Assembly (NCBI RefSeq): GCF_001013905.1
Contig: NZ_LN831790.1
Coordinates: 4,044,001 to 4,108,000 of the forward strand
DNA length: 64,000 nt
Direction of reading: 5' to 3'
Source of the DNA: Streptomyces leeuwenhoekii
GTDB taxonomy: Bacteria; Actinomycetota; Actinomycetes; Streptomycetales; Streptomycetaceae
A program made the position numbers and the translations under genes. The notes beneath the pieces were generated by a model. That model was not told where the DNA came from. It saw only the letters and a program-made list of their open reading frames with translations, and made no database searches. Below, one piece after another: positions 22,998 to 30,663 of the stretch (position 1 is its first letter; each line of letters begins with the position of its first letter).

Positions 22998-23435
22998 TCA
23001 TGCCGGCCAGGCATCGGCCATCTCGAAGGAGACCACCGTTCCGCCGAAGCGGCTGGGCCCGGCGTACCACGACGCGGCGATGGAGTCGACCAGGAGCAGC
23101 CCACGCCCGTGCGCGTCGTCGGCACCGGGGCGCCGCAACCGCACGTCCGCCGGGAAGCCAGGATTGTGCACCTCGACCCGGAGCGAGGACCCTTCCCGGA
23201 ACCACTCCACCCGGACGAGCCACGTGTCATCCGACCGGCCGTGGAGGATGGCGTTGGTCACCAGCTCCGAGATCATCAGCGCGCAGTCGTCGACCGAGCA
23301 GGCCGGCGCGTACGGAGTGATGAACCTACGGAACCAGCGCCGGGCCCGGGGTACGGACTCCGCGACGGGGTGCAAGGTCATCGCGCCGAGCCGCGGCGAG
23401 TCCTCGCAGGGATAGCGGTCGATCATGTAGGCCAT
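22998..23435 (-). CDS. RsbW/SpoIIAB-like ATP-binding protein
   Basis: 145 residues (MAYMIDRYPCEDSPRLGAMT). The GHKL ATPase boxes of the HATPase_c_2 family are visible: N box MISELVTNAILHG (about 54-66) and G boxes in DDAHGRGLLLVDSIAASW (about 105-122) and GGTVVSFEM. Such one-domain proteins act as anti-sigma factors or phosphate-transfer switches in actinomycetes. Here it follows a small CxxC peptide gene and lies between two GntR genes of AICE-2, so it may couple the element to a host sigma-factor or antagonist circuit. Confidence 0.85.
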   Translation of the reverse strand: MAYMIDRYPCEDSPRLGAMTLHPVAESVPRARRWFRRFITPYAPACSVDDCALMISELVTNAILHGRSDDTWLVRVEWFREGSSLRVEVHNPGFPADVRLRRPGADDAHGRGLLLVDSIAASWYAGPSRFGGTVVSFEMADAWPA

Positions 23436-23441
23436 CCGTAC

Positions 23442-23615
23442 TCACTCCCTGCCGCTGCCGTCGCAGTCGAGGCAGCGTCGCTTCGATGTGGCACGGGTGC
23501 GGTCAGCGGCGGTGGCAAGCGCCAGAGTCGTACGTGAACCGACACGCTTCCAGCCGCGGCCCCGGCAACTCCGACAAGGTAAGCGCGTGCCCTGATGCGG
23601 CCGCTGACTCGTCAC
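23442..23615 (-). CDS. CxxC zinc-binding peptide, 57 aa
   Basis: GTG 23615 with GGAGG at 6-nt spacing gives VTSQRPHQGTRLPCRSCRGR..., and ends KRRCLDCDGSGRE. Two CxxC motifs (CRSC, CLDC with the DnaJ-like GSG) frame a basic, Arg-rich middle. Ends 6 nt before the start of the ATPase gene, so the two are probably co-translated. Similar in type to the AICE-1 zinc peptides at 6073 and 7808. Confidence 0.65.
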   Translation of the reverse strand: MTSQRPHQGTRLPCRSCRGRGWKRVGSRTTLALATAADRTRATSKRRCLDCDGSGRE

Positions 23616-23633
23616 ACCATGCCTCCTTCCGAC

Positions 23634-23675
23634 AAAGTGGCCTTAGCCACTTTGTGGATAGTGGCATTGGCCACT
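23634..23675. promoter_or_regulatory. Two palindromic operators, AAGTGGC-4-GCCACTT type
   Basis: AAAGTGGC-CTTA-GCCACTTT (23634-23653, perfect) and GTGGC-ATTG-GCCAC (23661-23674) lie between the CxxC peptide start and the end of the second GntR gene. The same half-sites recur at 24484-24507, upstream of the GntR gene, so they are probably its operators. Confidence 0.75.
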
Positions 23676-23711
23676 TGGAGATGCAAGCGGTTCGCCACAA
23701 CCGCCCGGCCG

Positions 23712-24452
23712 TCAGGTGAGTGGATAGCCCTGCTCGAACGCCCAGCGGTGCGGCGGGTAGGTGGCCTCGGCGAACTCCAGCGGCCGGTCCTGGAGGTCGT
23801 AGACGACGTGGTGCACGATCAGGACGGCTGAACCGGGGGCGAGCTGGAGGGCGGCCGCCTCCTCGTCTGTCGCCGTCCGGGCGCACATGCGGTCCTCGGC
23901 GTAGCTCCCCTGGCGCCCCGTCATCTTCTCGACGTACAGCAGGGTCCCTTCCTGGATCCGCTCGGGTTCCATCAGCTTCGGCGCCCGCTGCCCGACGTCC
24001 GGCGCGAACCACGAGGTGGACAGGGTGATGGGCCCGTCCTGGTTGTTGGTGACCCGCCGCCGGTGAACGGCCCGGCGGTCCTTCACCAGGCCCAGCGCCT
24101 CAACCACGTAGTCCGGCGCCTCCAGCCAGCCGGCCGAGGTGATGACCGCGTACTCGCCGGGCGTGTAGATCTTGCCGGTCTGCCGGGCGCGGCCGTACAA
24201 CTCGCGCGCACGCCGGTTCACTTCAAGGCTCCGGACGTACGTGCCCGACCCCTGACGCTTCTCGACGAGCCCCTGGTGACTCAGTGCCTCCAGCGACCGG
24301 GCCGCCGTCGGCCGGGACACTCCCCAGTCCGCCGCCAACTGCCGCTCCGAAGGGACTTCGTCCCCCGGCTTGAGGTCCCCTCGAAGGATCTGATCGCGGA
24401 TGTAGTGCGCGATCTGGAGATACTTCGGCTGGGACTCCTCGATCTTGGGCAT
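23712..24452 (-). CDS. GntR-family regulator with UTRA domain (second, AICE-2)
   Basis: 246 residues (MPKIEESQPKYLQIAHYIRD). Winged helix about 1-75 (VPSERQLAADWGVSRPTAARSLEALSHQGLV), UTRA about 95-240 (GRQGSYAEDRMCARTATDEEA, then HHVVYDLQDRPLEFAEATYP). It diverges from the DUF1152-like gene and reads toward the CxxC/ATPase genes. The operators at 23634-23675 and 24484-24507 flank it, so it likely controls all three units. Confidence 0.87.
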   Translation of the reverse strand: MPKIEESQPKYLQIAHYIRDQILRGDLKPGDEVPSERQLAADWGVSRPTAARSLEALSHQGLVEKRQGSGTYVRSLEVNRRARELYGRARQTGKIYTPGEYAVITSAGWLEAPDYVVEALGLVKDRRAVHRRRVTNNQDGPITLSTSWFAPDVGQRAPKLMEPERIQEGTLLYVEKMTGRQGSYAEDRMCARTATDEEAAALQLAPGSAVLIVHHVVYDLQDRPLEFAEATYPPHRWAFEQGYPLT

Positions 24453-24483
24453 ACCGCCCTCCTCGTCTGGTGCCGCGCGGGCG

Positions 24484-24507
24484 GCAAGTGGCTATGGCCA
24501 TTAGCCA
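24484..24507. promoter_or_regulatory. Operator between the second GntR gene and the DUF1152-like gene
   Basis: AAGTGGCTATGGCCATTAGC followed by CACT is a cluster of overlapping TGGC/GCCA half-sites, as at 23634-23675, in the 99-bp divergent promoter region. Confidence 0.7.
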
Positions 24508-24551
24508 CTATAGGGTGAGTGGTCAAGTCCCGACCCCGTACGCTTGGCTCC

Positions 24552-25649
24552 ATGACGCGGTTGATCGTCGCAGCGGGAGGGGGTGGCGACGCAGTCGCCG
24601 CCGCAATGCTTGACGCCGCCCTGTACGGCGACGACAACGGCCGGGCGGTGATCCTCACGTACGCGTGGGACCGCTTGCTGATCGACCCGGTACCGGGCCC
24701 CCGAGAACCCAAGAACTTCACCGGCCTCGAACCGCTCACCCCAGCCGTCTGGAAAGTGCCGGCGCAGGCCCGCCCCATCGCACCGGCAGGCTCCACCCTC
24801 CCCCGGCTCGCGGCGGAACTCCCACACACGCTGGCGCTGATCGACCCGGGACACGGCGCCGAAGGCGTCACACGCCAACTCGAAGAGCTGATCAACCACT
24901 TGGAGCCCGAGTCGATCGACCTCCTGGACGTGGGTGGCGACCTGCTGGCACGAGGCGACGAGCCGACACTGAGAAGCCCGCTCGCGGACGCCCTCACCCT
25001 GGCAGCGTGCGGCCAGGTGAACGCACCCATCCGGCTGCTGATCGCGGGACCGGGCCTGGACGGGGAACTGCCGGCCGACGACCTGCGCGGCGTACTCGGC
25101 CCACTCGTCCACACCCTCACGGCCAGGGGCGTGGAACCGGTCGGCTCGGTCCTGGAGTGGCACCCCTCCGAGGCCACCGGAATGCTCGCGGCGACGGCCC
25201 GCGGAGTACGCGGCACCTGCGAGGTCCGGGACGCGGGACTCCCCATCCCCCTCACCGACGAAGGTCCGACGATCCACGAAGTCGACCTGGACGAAGCCCT
25301 GAGCCGCAACCGGCTGGCCCGCGCGATCATAACGACGGCCACCCTGGACGAGGTCGAGGCCCTGAGCCGTGAAGTGTGCGGCTTTTCGGAGATCGACTAC
25401 GAGCGCAACAAGGCACTGTGGCTCAAGGAGCAGCCGGCGGTGAAACTGGACGCCGAGGCAGTGCTGCCCCGACTCGACCAGTTCGAGGCCGACGCCCGAA
25501 GCCGCGGCATCACGCATACGACGTTCCGCCGGCTCACAGAGGCACTGAGCCTGAGCGGCACTCAGCGCGAGGCCCTACGCCAACTGCTCATCAACAACCG
25601 ACCGGAGCAGTACACCGCTCCACTGTGGCGCATCCCAGCCGAAGCCTGA
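24552..25649 (+). CDS. DUF1152-like protein
   Basis: 365 residues from ATG 24552 (MTRLIVAAGGGGDAVAAAML). The Gly-rich N-terminal loop, SIDLLDVGGDLLARGDE (about 115-131), DALTLAA and RLLIAGPGLDGEL are the DUF1152 landmarks, probably a nucleotide- or sugar-like ligand fold. The C-terminal 90 residues are helical (FEADARSRGITHTTFRRLTE). There is no ribosome site before the ATG, so a leaderless message is likely. Plus-strand cargo driven divergently from the GntR gene, in the place taken by the YdcF-like gene in AICE-1. Function unknown. Confidence 0.75.
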   Translation: MTRLIVAAGGGGDAVAAAMLDAALYGDDNGRAVILTYAWDRLLIDPVPGPREPKNFTGLEPLTPAVWKVPAQARPIAPAGSTLPRLAAELPHTLALIDPGHGAEGVTRQLEELINHLEPESIDLLDVGGDLLARGDEPTLRSPLADALTLAACGQVNAPIRLLIAGPGLDGELPADDLRGVLGPLVHTLTARGVEPVGSVLEWHPSEATGMLAATARGVRGTCEVRDAGLPIPLTDEGPTIHEVDLDEALSRNRLARAIITTATLDEVEALSREVCGFSEIDYERNKALWLKEQPAVKLDAEAVLPRLDQFEADARSRGITHTTFRRLTEALSLSGTQREALRQLLINNRPEQYTAPLWRIPAEA

Positions 25650-26029
25650 GTAACAACTTTCTTCACGGGTTCAAGGCGGCTCGCTCCGCTCACCGCGCGC
25701 GGCACGGCCCCCGGCCGGGCCTGCGCTCCTGTCTCCGCCCCGCTCCAGCCCGGCCGGCGTCCGTGCCGCCCTCACAGCAATCAGCCGCCTGAGGCCAGAG
25801 AGGGGTTACGTCGTGGCTGAGGCGGTCGGCTCCACGGCTTTAGGCAGCCACTTTGGCGCGAGCCTCGAAGATCATGGCCCCAACGTCGTGCTTTACCGGG
25901 CAGGTCCACAGACTGCCCGACGCGCCGCAAGCTTACGGGGCCATGATCACTCGCGCCAAAGCAGCTCCAGCCCAAAGCCGCTCCACCGACCTGGTGATCA
26001 ACCGCGCGGGCATCCCAAGAAAGAAATAA
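25650..26029. other. Non-coding region with CTCCGC-rich block and inverted repeat (AICE-2)
   Basis: No gene supported. GCTCGCTCCGCTCACCGCGC and CGCTCCAGCCCGGCCGGCG mark a CTCCGC-rich block (25680-25760) like that of AICE-1. An inverted repeat follows: TTTGGCGCGAGCCTCGAAGA with TCATGGCCCC (25852-25881) against GGGGCCATGATCACTCGCGC with CAAA (25939-25962). Position after a plus-strand cargo gene is the same as in AICE-1. Confidence 0.6.
25852..25962. repeat. Inverted repeat with GGGGCCATGATC arms
   Basis: Inner arms GATCATGGCCCC and GGGGCCATGATC pair perfectly over 12 bp; outer TTGGCGCGAG and CTCGCGCCAA also pair. A 57-nt spacer separates them. Confidence 0.7.
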
Positions 26030-27121
26030 CTAGAAAAGTCGCCCAGAAAGGTCCGAAGCCGATTCGCCGCTGCTCGTCACTGCTGCTACATGCCGATTCA
26101 GGGTGTCTCCGATGACTTCCCCCAAACGGACTGGAACAGCGTTACCGATAAGCCTTCCGAGCCTGTTAAACCGAACCGTTTCCCCTTCCTCCAAGAATTT
26201 ATAGGAGCGGGGGAACGTCTGCAACATGGCCGCTTCCCGCAAGGAGATGGCACGGTCCTGCGTCGGGTGGCCGAAGCGACCGTTGCCGTACCCGAAGCAT
26301 TGAGTCGTCATTGTGGGAGCCGGCATATCCCACTCCATACGACCGTAAACGCTTGGATAGGTGGCACCTGTGGCCTTTCGGTGACAGGCGGCAAGCAGTT
26401 CCGGATCCCAGTCTCGCCAAGTGCCGCCTGGCTTAGAAGCCCTTATACGTCGCATATTCATTTCACTCAGGGAACACGCTGCATGCAAGGGGTCGCTCGG
26501 ATGTTGCTCACCCGCACGGATTTCAGGAAGGCCGGCGATCTCATCTCGAACGGTACGCATCGGGTAGGTTACTCGATCAATCCGATCGAGCCCAACATCC
26601 CCCAGCTTGGACGCCAAAAGAACCAGGCGCTTCCTCGTTTGAGGAACTCCAAGCCTAGAGCACTCAACGACCGACCAATGAACGTGATAGCCATGCAGGC
26701 TCTTCAAGAAACGCTTAAAGACGCTGTGGGAGGCAAGTTGGGCAACATTCTCCATAGTCACGAGATCCGGCTGGAGGTCTGCGACTAGGTTCCCGAAGTT
26801 GGAGACAAGCTGCCAGTCTTTGCCCCGTTTCTTGCTACGCCCGCTCTGACTGTACGAAGAGAAAGGCTGGCAAGGCGCACAGCCAGCGAGCAGGGAAAAT
26901 TCCCCCCCACTCAAATGCGGAGCAACTTCCGCAGAAGTCAGTTCGTTGACATCTCGCTCAATGAACTTCGCATCATTATTCGCCTCGTACGGGTACCTGC
27001 ACGACGGATCGAGATCGACTCCAGCAGTAACGTTGACGCCGCTTCGAACCAGACCATGCGTAAGTCCGCCAACACCACAGAAAAGATCGACTGCAGAAAT
27101 GGTCGGGTTCGTCCTGGTCAT
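26030..27121 (-). CDS. C5-cytosine DNA methyltransferase of the DUF262-HEPN operon
   Basis: 363 residues (MTRTNPTISAVDLFCGVGGL). Full motif set: I DLFCGVGGL (about 12-20), IV CAPCQPFSSYSQ with catalytic Cys84, VI MENVAQL (about 123-129), VIII QTRKRLVLLA (about 160-169), IX region REAAMLQTFPRSYKF, and X LIGNAVPVRLGEVIG. A target-recognition region lies between VIII and IX (about 200-290). It is the last gene of a three-gene operon and overlaps the HEPN gene by 4 nt. It probably marks host DNA for the linked system, or is the self/non-self signal. The codon use is less GC-biased than neighbours, a sign of recent transfer. Confidence 0.92.
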   Translation of the reverse strand: MTRTNPTISAVDLFCGVGGLTHGLVRSGVNVTAGVDLDPSCRYPYEANNDAKFIERDVNELTSAEVAPHLSGGEFSLLAGCAPCQPFSSYSQSGRSKKRGKDWQLVSNFGNLVADLQPDLVTMENVAQLASHSVFKRFLKSLHGYHVHWSVVECSRLGVPQTRKRLVLLASKLGDVGLDRIDRVTYPMRTVRDEIAGLPEIRAGEQHPSDPLHAACSLSEMNMRRIRASKPGGTWRDWDPELLAACHRKATGATYPSVYGRMEWDMPAPTMTTQCFGYGNGRFGHPTQDRAISLREAAMLQTFPRSYKFLEEGETVRFNRLGRLIGNAVPVRLGEVIGDTLNRHVAAVTSSGESASDLSGRLF

Positions 27122-27870
27122 GGTGCACCGCCGTTTGGCCTGAAGTTCGGCCGCAGAAAATTATGGGATTCGATATGCCGAATAAAACATTCTATCACTT
27201 CGCGCAAGTAGCTTTCGACACTAGAGGCCATCCGCCTCAACTCGTCGACAGCCACGCCGTCTGCGCAGTCGACAAACGAGATGGACCCGTGGGCCAGCCC
27301 GTTCCTTCGGTCCTTGACCAACTTCAGAGGCCCCAGGTCATCCCGCATGTTGGCCTTGACGGCACGCCGAGTCTGATCCGTGATGGATATCACACAACCT
27401 AGGCGCTTACCCATGGCGAAAATCGCCTCATCGTCCCAATTTCCGCCACCGCCAGCTTCGACACTGAAGTTGTCTACGGGGAGCTGTTGGACGATGTGCT
27501 CACTGAGTCGCATCGCATGTTTCAGGCGGTTCTCAGGACTCATATCGGTGTGAGTACGCGCAATGGAACGGACCCACTCCCGATGCAGTTCGTCACTCAA
27601 CTGGTAGGGTTTCCACTGCCCAGCATGGGCTGCAGCCTGAGTTATTGCCTCTACGCATCGCGAGACCGTCGCCTCAACGAGATTATATAGTTGCAGATAC
27701 AAACTGGAGTATAGAATCTTTTGCTGCGCGGCAGAGATTTTGTACTCAGTCCCATTAAGGCGAGGAGCCCCATCTTGGGCAGCCCTTTCGAGCTCCTCAA
27801 GTAAATTCACATAGGCATCGACCTCCTCGAATCTTTCCTCAAAAAACGTAAGAAGGTTCGCGGCATTCAT
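27118..27870 (-). CDS. HEPN-domain protein, MAE_28990/MAE_18760-like
   Basis: 250 residues (MNAANLLTFFEERFEEVDAY). All-helical with the HEPN ribonuclease signature RNxxxH in KDRRNGLAHGSISF: Arg189, Asn190, His194. An N-terminal acidic stretch (EERFEEVDAYVNLLEELE) and YLQLYNLVEATVSRCVEAI match the family named after Microcystis MAE_28990. HEPN proteins of defence loci are metal-independent RNases, usually held silent until triggered. Stop and start codons overlap the genes on both sides by 4 nt, so DUF262, HEPN and methyltransferase are made together. Best reading: RNA-cleaving effector; toxin-only use is the alternative. Confidence 0.82.
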   Translation of the reverse strand: MNAANLLTFFEERFEEVDAYVNLLEELERAAQDGAPRLNGTEYKISAAQQKILYSSLYLQLYNLVEATVSRCVEAITQAAAHAGQWKPYQLSDELHREWVRSIARTHTDMSPENRLKHAMRLSEHIVQQLPVDNFSVEAGGGGNWDDEAIFAMGKRLGCVISITDQTRRAVKANMRDDLGPLKLVKDRRNGLAHGSISFVDCADGVAVDELRRMASSVESYLREVIECFIRHIESHNFLRPNFRPNGGAP

Positions 27871-28940
27871 TCTCGCACCAACCGATCGCGTACGAAATTG
27901 ATGCGGCCTTCAAGGCGGGACCGAGCGTTCGCCCCGTCGGAACCGGTGACTTCCAGGAACTCCTCGCTTTGCAACCAGGAGCGTACGTTCAACTGATCTC
28001 GACGCTTTTCGCGCAGTTGAGGTTTTTCTTGCAGAGCCCGAAATGATCCAATCGCGATTGCCTCAAATCGAGCTCGCGGAGTAGCTTTACCAGTTGGGGT
28101 TTTGCGGAAGCCATAGGGGAAGATTTGCTCGACAAAGTCCATGGTCTCCTGGAATCGCCGATTGTATTCCTCCGCCAGTGCTGGCCTTTCCCTGAAAACA
28201 GCGTTCATCTTCTTCACATAGTCGAAGATGAAGTCGGCGGGTCGGTCCCTGTATTTGTCAAGGCCGTCCCCGTACGCGAAGAACCGTGTCACCAGCTCTT
28301 CATAACCTCGCTCCTTTTTCCTCTTGGCGCTCATAGGAGCGAGATCCGCAAACCGAGCATCTGCCGCGAGATCGATAACGAGCCTCATGAACGGCCCAGC
28401 CAAAGCGCCCCGACGAATCTCGGCGGTATTGGCGTTTTTACTGCCGGTATTGATGCGCTCGAACATGTCCAGACGAGCTGCTTCGTCAGCGTGCTCATTA
28501 AGAACGATGCCGCGAATTGACCTGTTGCGAATCTTCCGCTGCCGGGATTCGGGAAGATCATCGAACGTGAAGTAAGAGACGTTGGTGAGCTGGTCGAGCT
28601 CACCAAGTCGAAGGCCCTTGTGCAGGAACTCCTCAATAGTCCTCAGACGCTGAGAACCATCGACAATTTCCAGCTTTCCATCCTCCATCTCCCAAAAGAA
28701 AATGAAGGGGATCGGCAGACCCATGATCAAAGACTCAAGGAACTTTGACTTACGCTCGTGTTCCCAAGTGAATTCGCGCTGATAGTCAGGGACTATATAC
28801 TCGCCGCTCTGCATTTTATTTGCGAGGATTTCCACCGAATATTCAGTGATGTAGAAATCAATTCGCTTTGACTGGTCAGCGATCTGTTTCTCGGCAGCAT
28901 CGCGCTCGTCGGGCGTGATCATGATGGCTTCGCTCGACAT
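27867..28940 (-). CDS. DUF262 (GmrS/ParB-like) protein, first gene of the HEPN operon
   Basis: 357 residues from ATG 28940 (MSSEAIMITPDERDAAEKQI), with GGGGAGG upstream; a longer frame lacks a ribosome site. The DUF262 landmarks are VPDYQREFTWEHERKSKFLE (about 50-69), the nucleotide-handling IVDGSQRLRTI (about 92-102) and FERINTGSKNANTAEIRRG. No C-terminal DUF1524 HNH nuclease is seen, unlike GmrSD, BrxU or SspE. Hence it is probably the sensor or NTP-driven part only, with the nuclease supplied by the HEPN partner. It begins an operon 1.9 kb inside the right end of AICE-2. Confidence 0.85.
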   Translation of the reverse strand: MSSEAIMITPDERDAAEKQIADQSKRIDFYITEYSVEILANKMQSGEYIVPDYQREFTWEHERKSKFLESLIMGLPIPFIFFWEMEDGKLEIVDGSQRLRTIEEFLHKGLRLGELDQLTNVSYFTFDDLPESRQRKIRNRSIRGIVLNEHADEAARLDMFERINTGSKNANTAEIRRGALAGPFMRLVIDLAADARFADLAPMSAKRKKERGYEELVTRFFAYGDGLDKYRDRPADFIFDYVKKMNAVFRERPALAEEYNRRFQETMDFVEQIFPYGFRKTPTGKATPRARFEAIAIGSFRALQEKPQLREKRRDQLNVRSWLQSEEFLEVTGSDGANARSRLEGRINFVRDRLVRE

Positions 28941-29458
28941 CGCTTGGTGCCTCCCCGGTGACGTCTTCCCGCGCTGGTTGGCCAACCTACTGGCGCAAGT
29001 TGATGATGACACAGGCTGACTGAAGAGCTGTATAGGCCTCACTCAACGAGCGGTCTCCGACCAGGCTTGGCTACTCGGATGGGCCCCATGAGGGTAACCA
29101 GGAAGGGTTTCGCGCACCATCGCCACGGGGTTGTCCACCGCGGGTTGCTCTGCGAGCCAGTTGACTGGCTGAGCCGGCGGGAGCGCGTCGTGCGTATGCA
29201 TCGGTAGTCAGCTGGCGCGCTTGCAGTCGTGGCTGACTGTCGTTGGCTAGAGCTCATGCCGCTCCACCCCGATACAGGGTCAACCGCGCCCAGTCGGGGC
29301 CATCAGGGGCAGTACTGATCACACTCTGCCCATCTTCAGTGCCCGGTTCGACAGAACGTGCCCCTTGTATGCGCTATTCCTCTAGGCTCCCCGTTGCCAC
29401 TCGCGAGCCTAGTGCGACGACGGGCACCTCAGCCTCAGACCACGGCATTGGAGGACGA
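28941..29458. other. Intergenic region upstream of the DUF262 operon
   Basis: Must contain the operon promoter on the minus strand and that of the 163-aa gene on the plus strand. GTGGCTGACTGTCGT at 29229-29243 recurs at 30354-30368. No gene supported. Confidence 0.5.
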
Positions 29459-29950
29459 ATGACCGTACCGACGCTCTCGTTCAAGGACGCGTCCGACGCG
29501 GATGACGCAGGCGAGTACATGTGGGAAGAAGATCTACGCAAGCTGACCCGCGAGCAGGAGGCGTACGAACGGGCGCGGATGGAGTCGGCCCAGGCACTTC
29601 GGAGGGCTGCCTGCGCACTGATGGAGAAGGCTGCTGCACAGGCGGACCCGGGAGAACGGGACCGGTTCATTGAACAGGCGCGGCTAAAGCTGCGCCTGGC
29701 ACGTGATCCCCGCCCCCAGAGTCGTCAGGTACTGGAGCGGCGGGAACAAATCGTTGCCCGCTCTTGCGGACGTCCCGCTGTGCTGCTGCGGCCCAGCGTC
29801 CCGGGGCACCGGGAGACGTACCACACCGGTCCAGAATGCGGACTCATTAGCGGCAAAGGCCGGCACTTGCAGGACTCAAGTTGGGCACCGGTCGGTGAGG
29901 CCGTAGCCGCCGGGTACCGGCCTTGCGACCGCTGTGGAACGCAGGCGTAG
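29459..29950 (+). CDS. Hypothetical protein with C-terminal cysteine pair, 163 aa
   Basis: ATG 29459 with GGAGG directly upstream (MTVPTLSFKDASDADDAGEY). Residues 20-90 form a charged helical or coiled-coil region (EDLRKLTREQEAYERARMES, then RAACALMEKAAAQADPGERD). The C-terminal part has TYHTGPECGLISGKGRHLQD and ends YRPCDRCGTQA, so Cys at about 131, 157 and 160 may bind zinc. Lies between the HEPN operon and attR, in the cargo zone; no known family recognised. Confidence 0.65.
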   Translation: MTVPTLSFKDASDADDAGEYMWEEDLRKLTREQEAYERARMESAQALRRAACALMEKAAAQADPGERDRFIEQARLKLRLARDPRPQSRQVLERREQIVARSCGRPAVLLRPSVPGHRETYHTGPECGLISGKGRHLQDSSWAPVGEAVAAGYRPCDRCGTQA

Positions 29951-30557
29951 AGGGCGGCCACATGCGAACGACGCCGAGGTGGTCACCTACCACGAACCCT
30001 TGGGAGCCCTGACCGCGGGGAGGTTGCTCTGGCTTCTGGGGGCCATACCCTCGGGCACTCAGCAGCCGTCCCAATGATCGACCGTTGAGCGACGAGTGTC
30101 TATCTGCGTGACAACGGCGACGAAGATCGGTGGACGGCCCCGAACGTGACCGGACCATGAGCGCATTTCAAAACCACACCAGCCCAGGCAGTACCTCCGC
30201 CCAAGTTGCTTCGGGACGAAGAGGTCCTCACCTAAGGTCTGACCGCCACTCTTCCGCCGGCGCTTGCTCTGGTCGACGGCATGGCACCGCGGCTGAGGAC
30301 GGGGGGTGCAGCGAGACACACGCGTGCACGGTCGTGCGGCGCACCAACCATCGTGGCTGACTGTCGTCAGCTGAGGCTCTAGCACTCCGGGTCCCAGCTC
30401 TGCCGAGGCACGTTCGAGGCGGAAGGCAGCACCGTGCCATACGCGTGCCAGATCGTGCGGGGAACCACAGGGAACTCCGGGGACCCATTCGACTGCCCAC
30501 CGGACACCGACAGCGCTCCTCCGCAGGTCAGCTCCGGAGCAAGCCCGGGATGCGCTT
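29951..30557. other. Non-coding right end of AICE-2 with arm-type repeats
   Basis: No gene supported. From 30432: GTGCCATACGCGTGCCAGAT, then CGTGCGGGGAACCACAGGGA, ACTCCGGGGA and GGACACCGACAG, the arm-site pattern beside tyrosine-integrase attP sites. The GTGGCTGACTGTCGT copy at 30354 sits here. Confidence 0.55.
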
Positions 30558-30606
30558 AGCTTCCCAAGCTGAGAGCGCGAGTTCGATTCTCGTCACCCGC
30601 TCCATG
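30558..30606 (+). repeat. attR core, 49 bp, tRNA-Gly 3' half
   Basis: Exact copy of 15807-15855. The base before it is T instead of C and the D and acceptor 5' parts are absent, so this is not a functional tRNA. Confidence 0.95.
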
Positions 30607-30607
30607 C

Positions 30608-30637
30608 GAAACCCCCAGGTCAGAGACCCGGGGGTTT
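30608..30637 (+). terminator. Original chromosomal terminator of tRNA-Gly
   Basis: AAACCCCCAGGTC and GACCCGGGGGTTTT form a 13-bp stem with one mismatch and an AGA loop, homologous in its centre to the element-borne terminator at 15856-15888. Confidence 0.75.
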
Positions 30638-30663
30638 TGGTTGTCTAGGGCCTGTCCGGCGGA

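Larger units (their letters stand above)
15807..30606. mobile_element. AICE-2: pSAM2-like element in tRNA-Gly(CCC)
   Basis: Bounded by a perfect 49-bp direct repeat (15807-15855 and 30558-30606) made of the 3' half of tRNA-Gly plus the bases CCATG. Next to the tRNA are int, xis and repSA on the minus strand, the pSAM2 order. Spd genes, traSA, an SCO3933-type gene, KorSA-like GntR, an ATPase, a second GntR and, at the far end, the DUF262-HEPN-methyltransferase cargo follow. About 14.8 kb. Ends, integrase and excisionase look intact. Confidence 0.93.

Noticed and set aside
30558..30606. A second tRNA-Gly
   Set aside because: Only the 3' half is present; it is attR.
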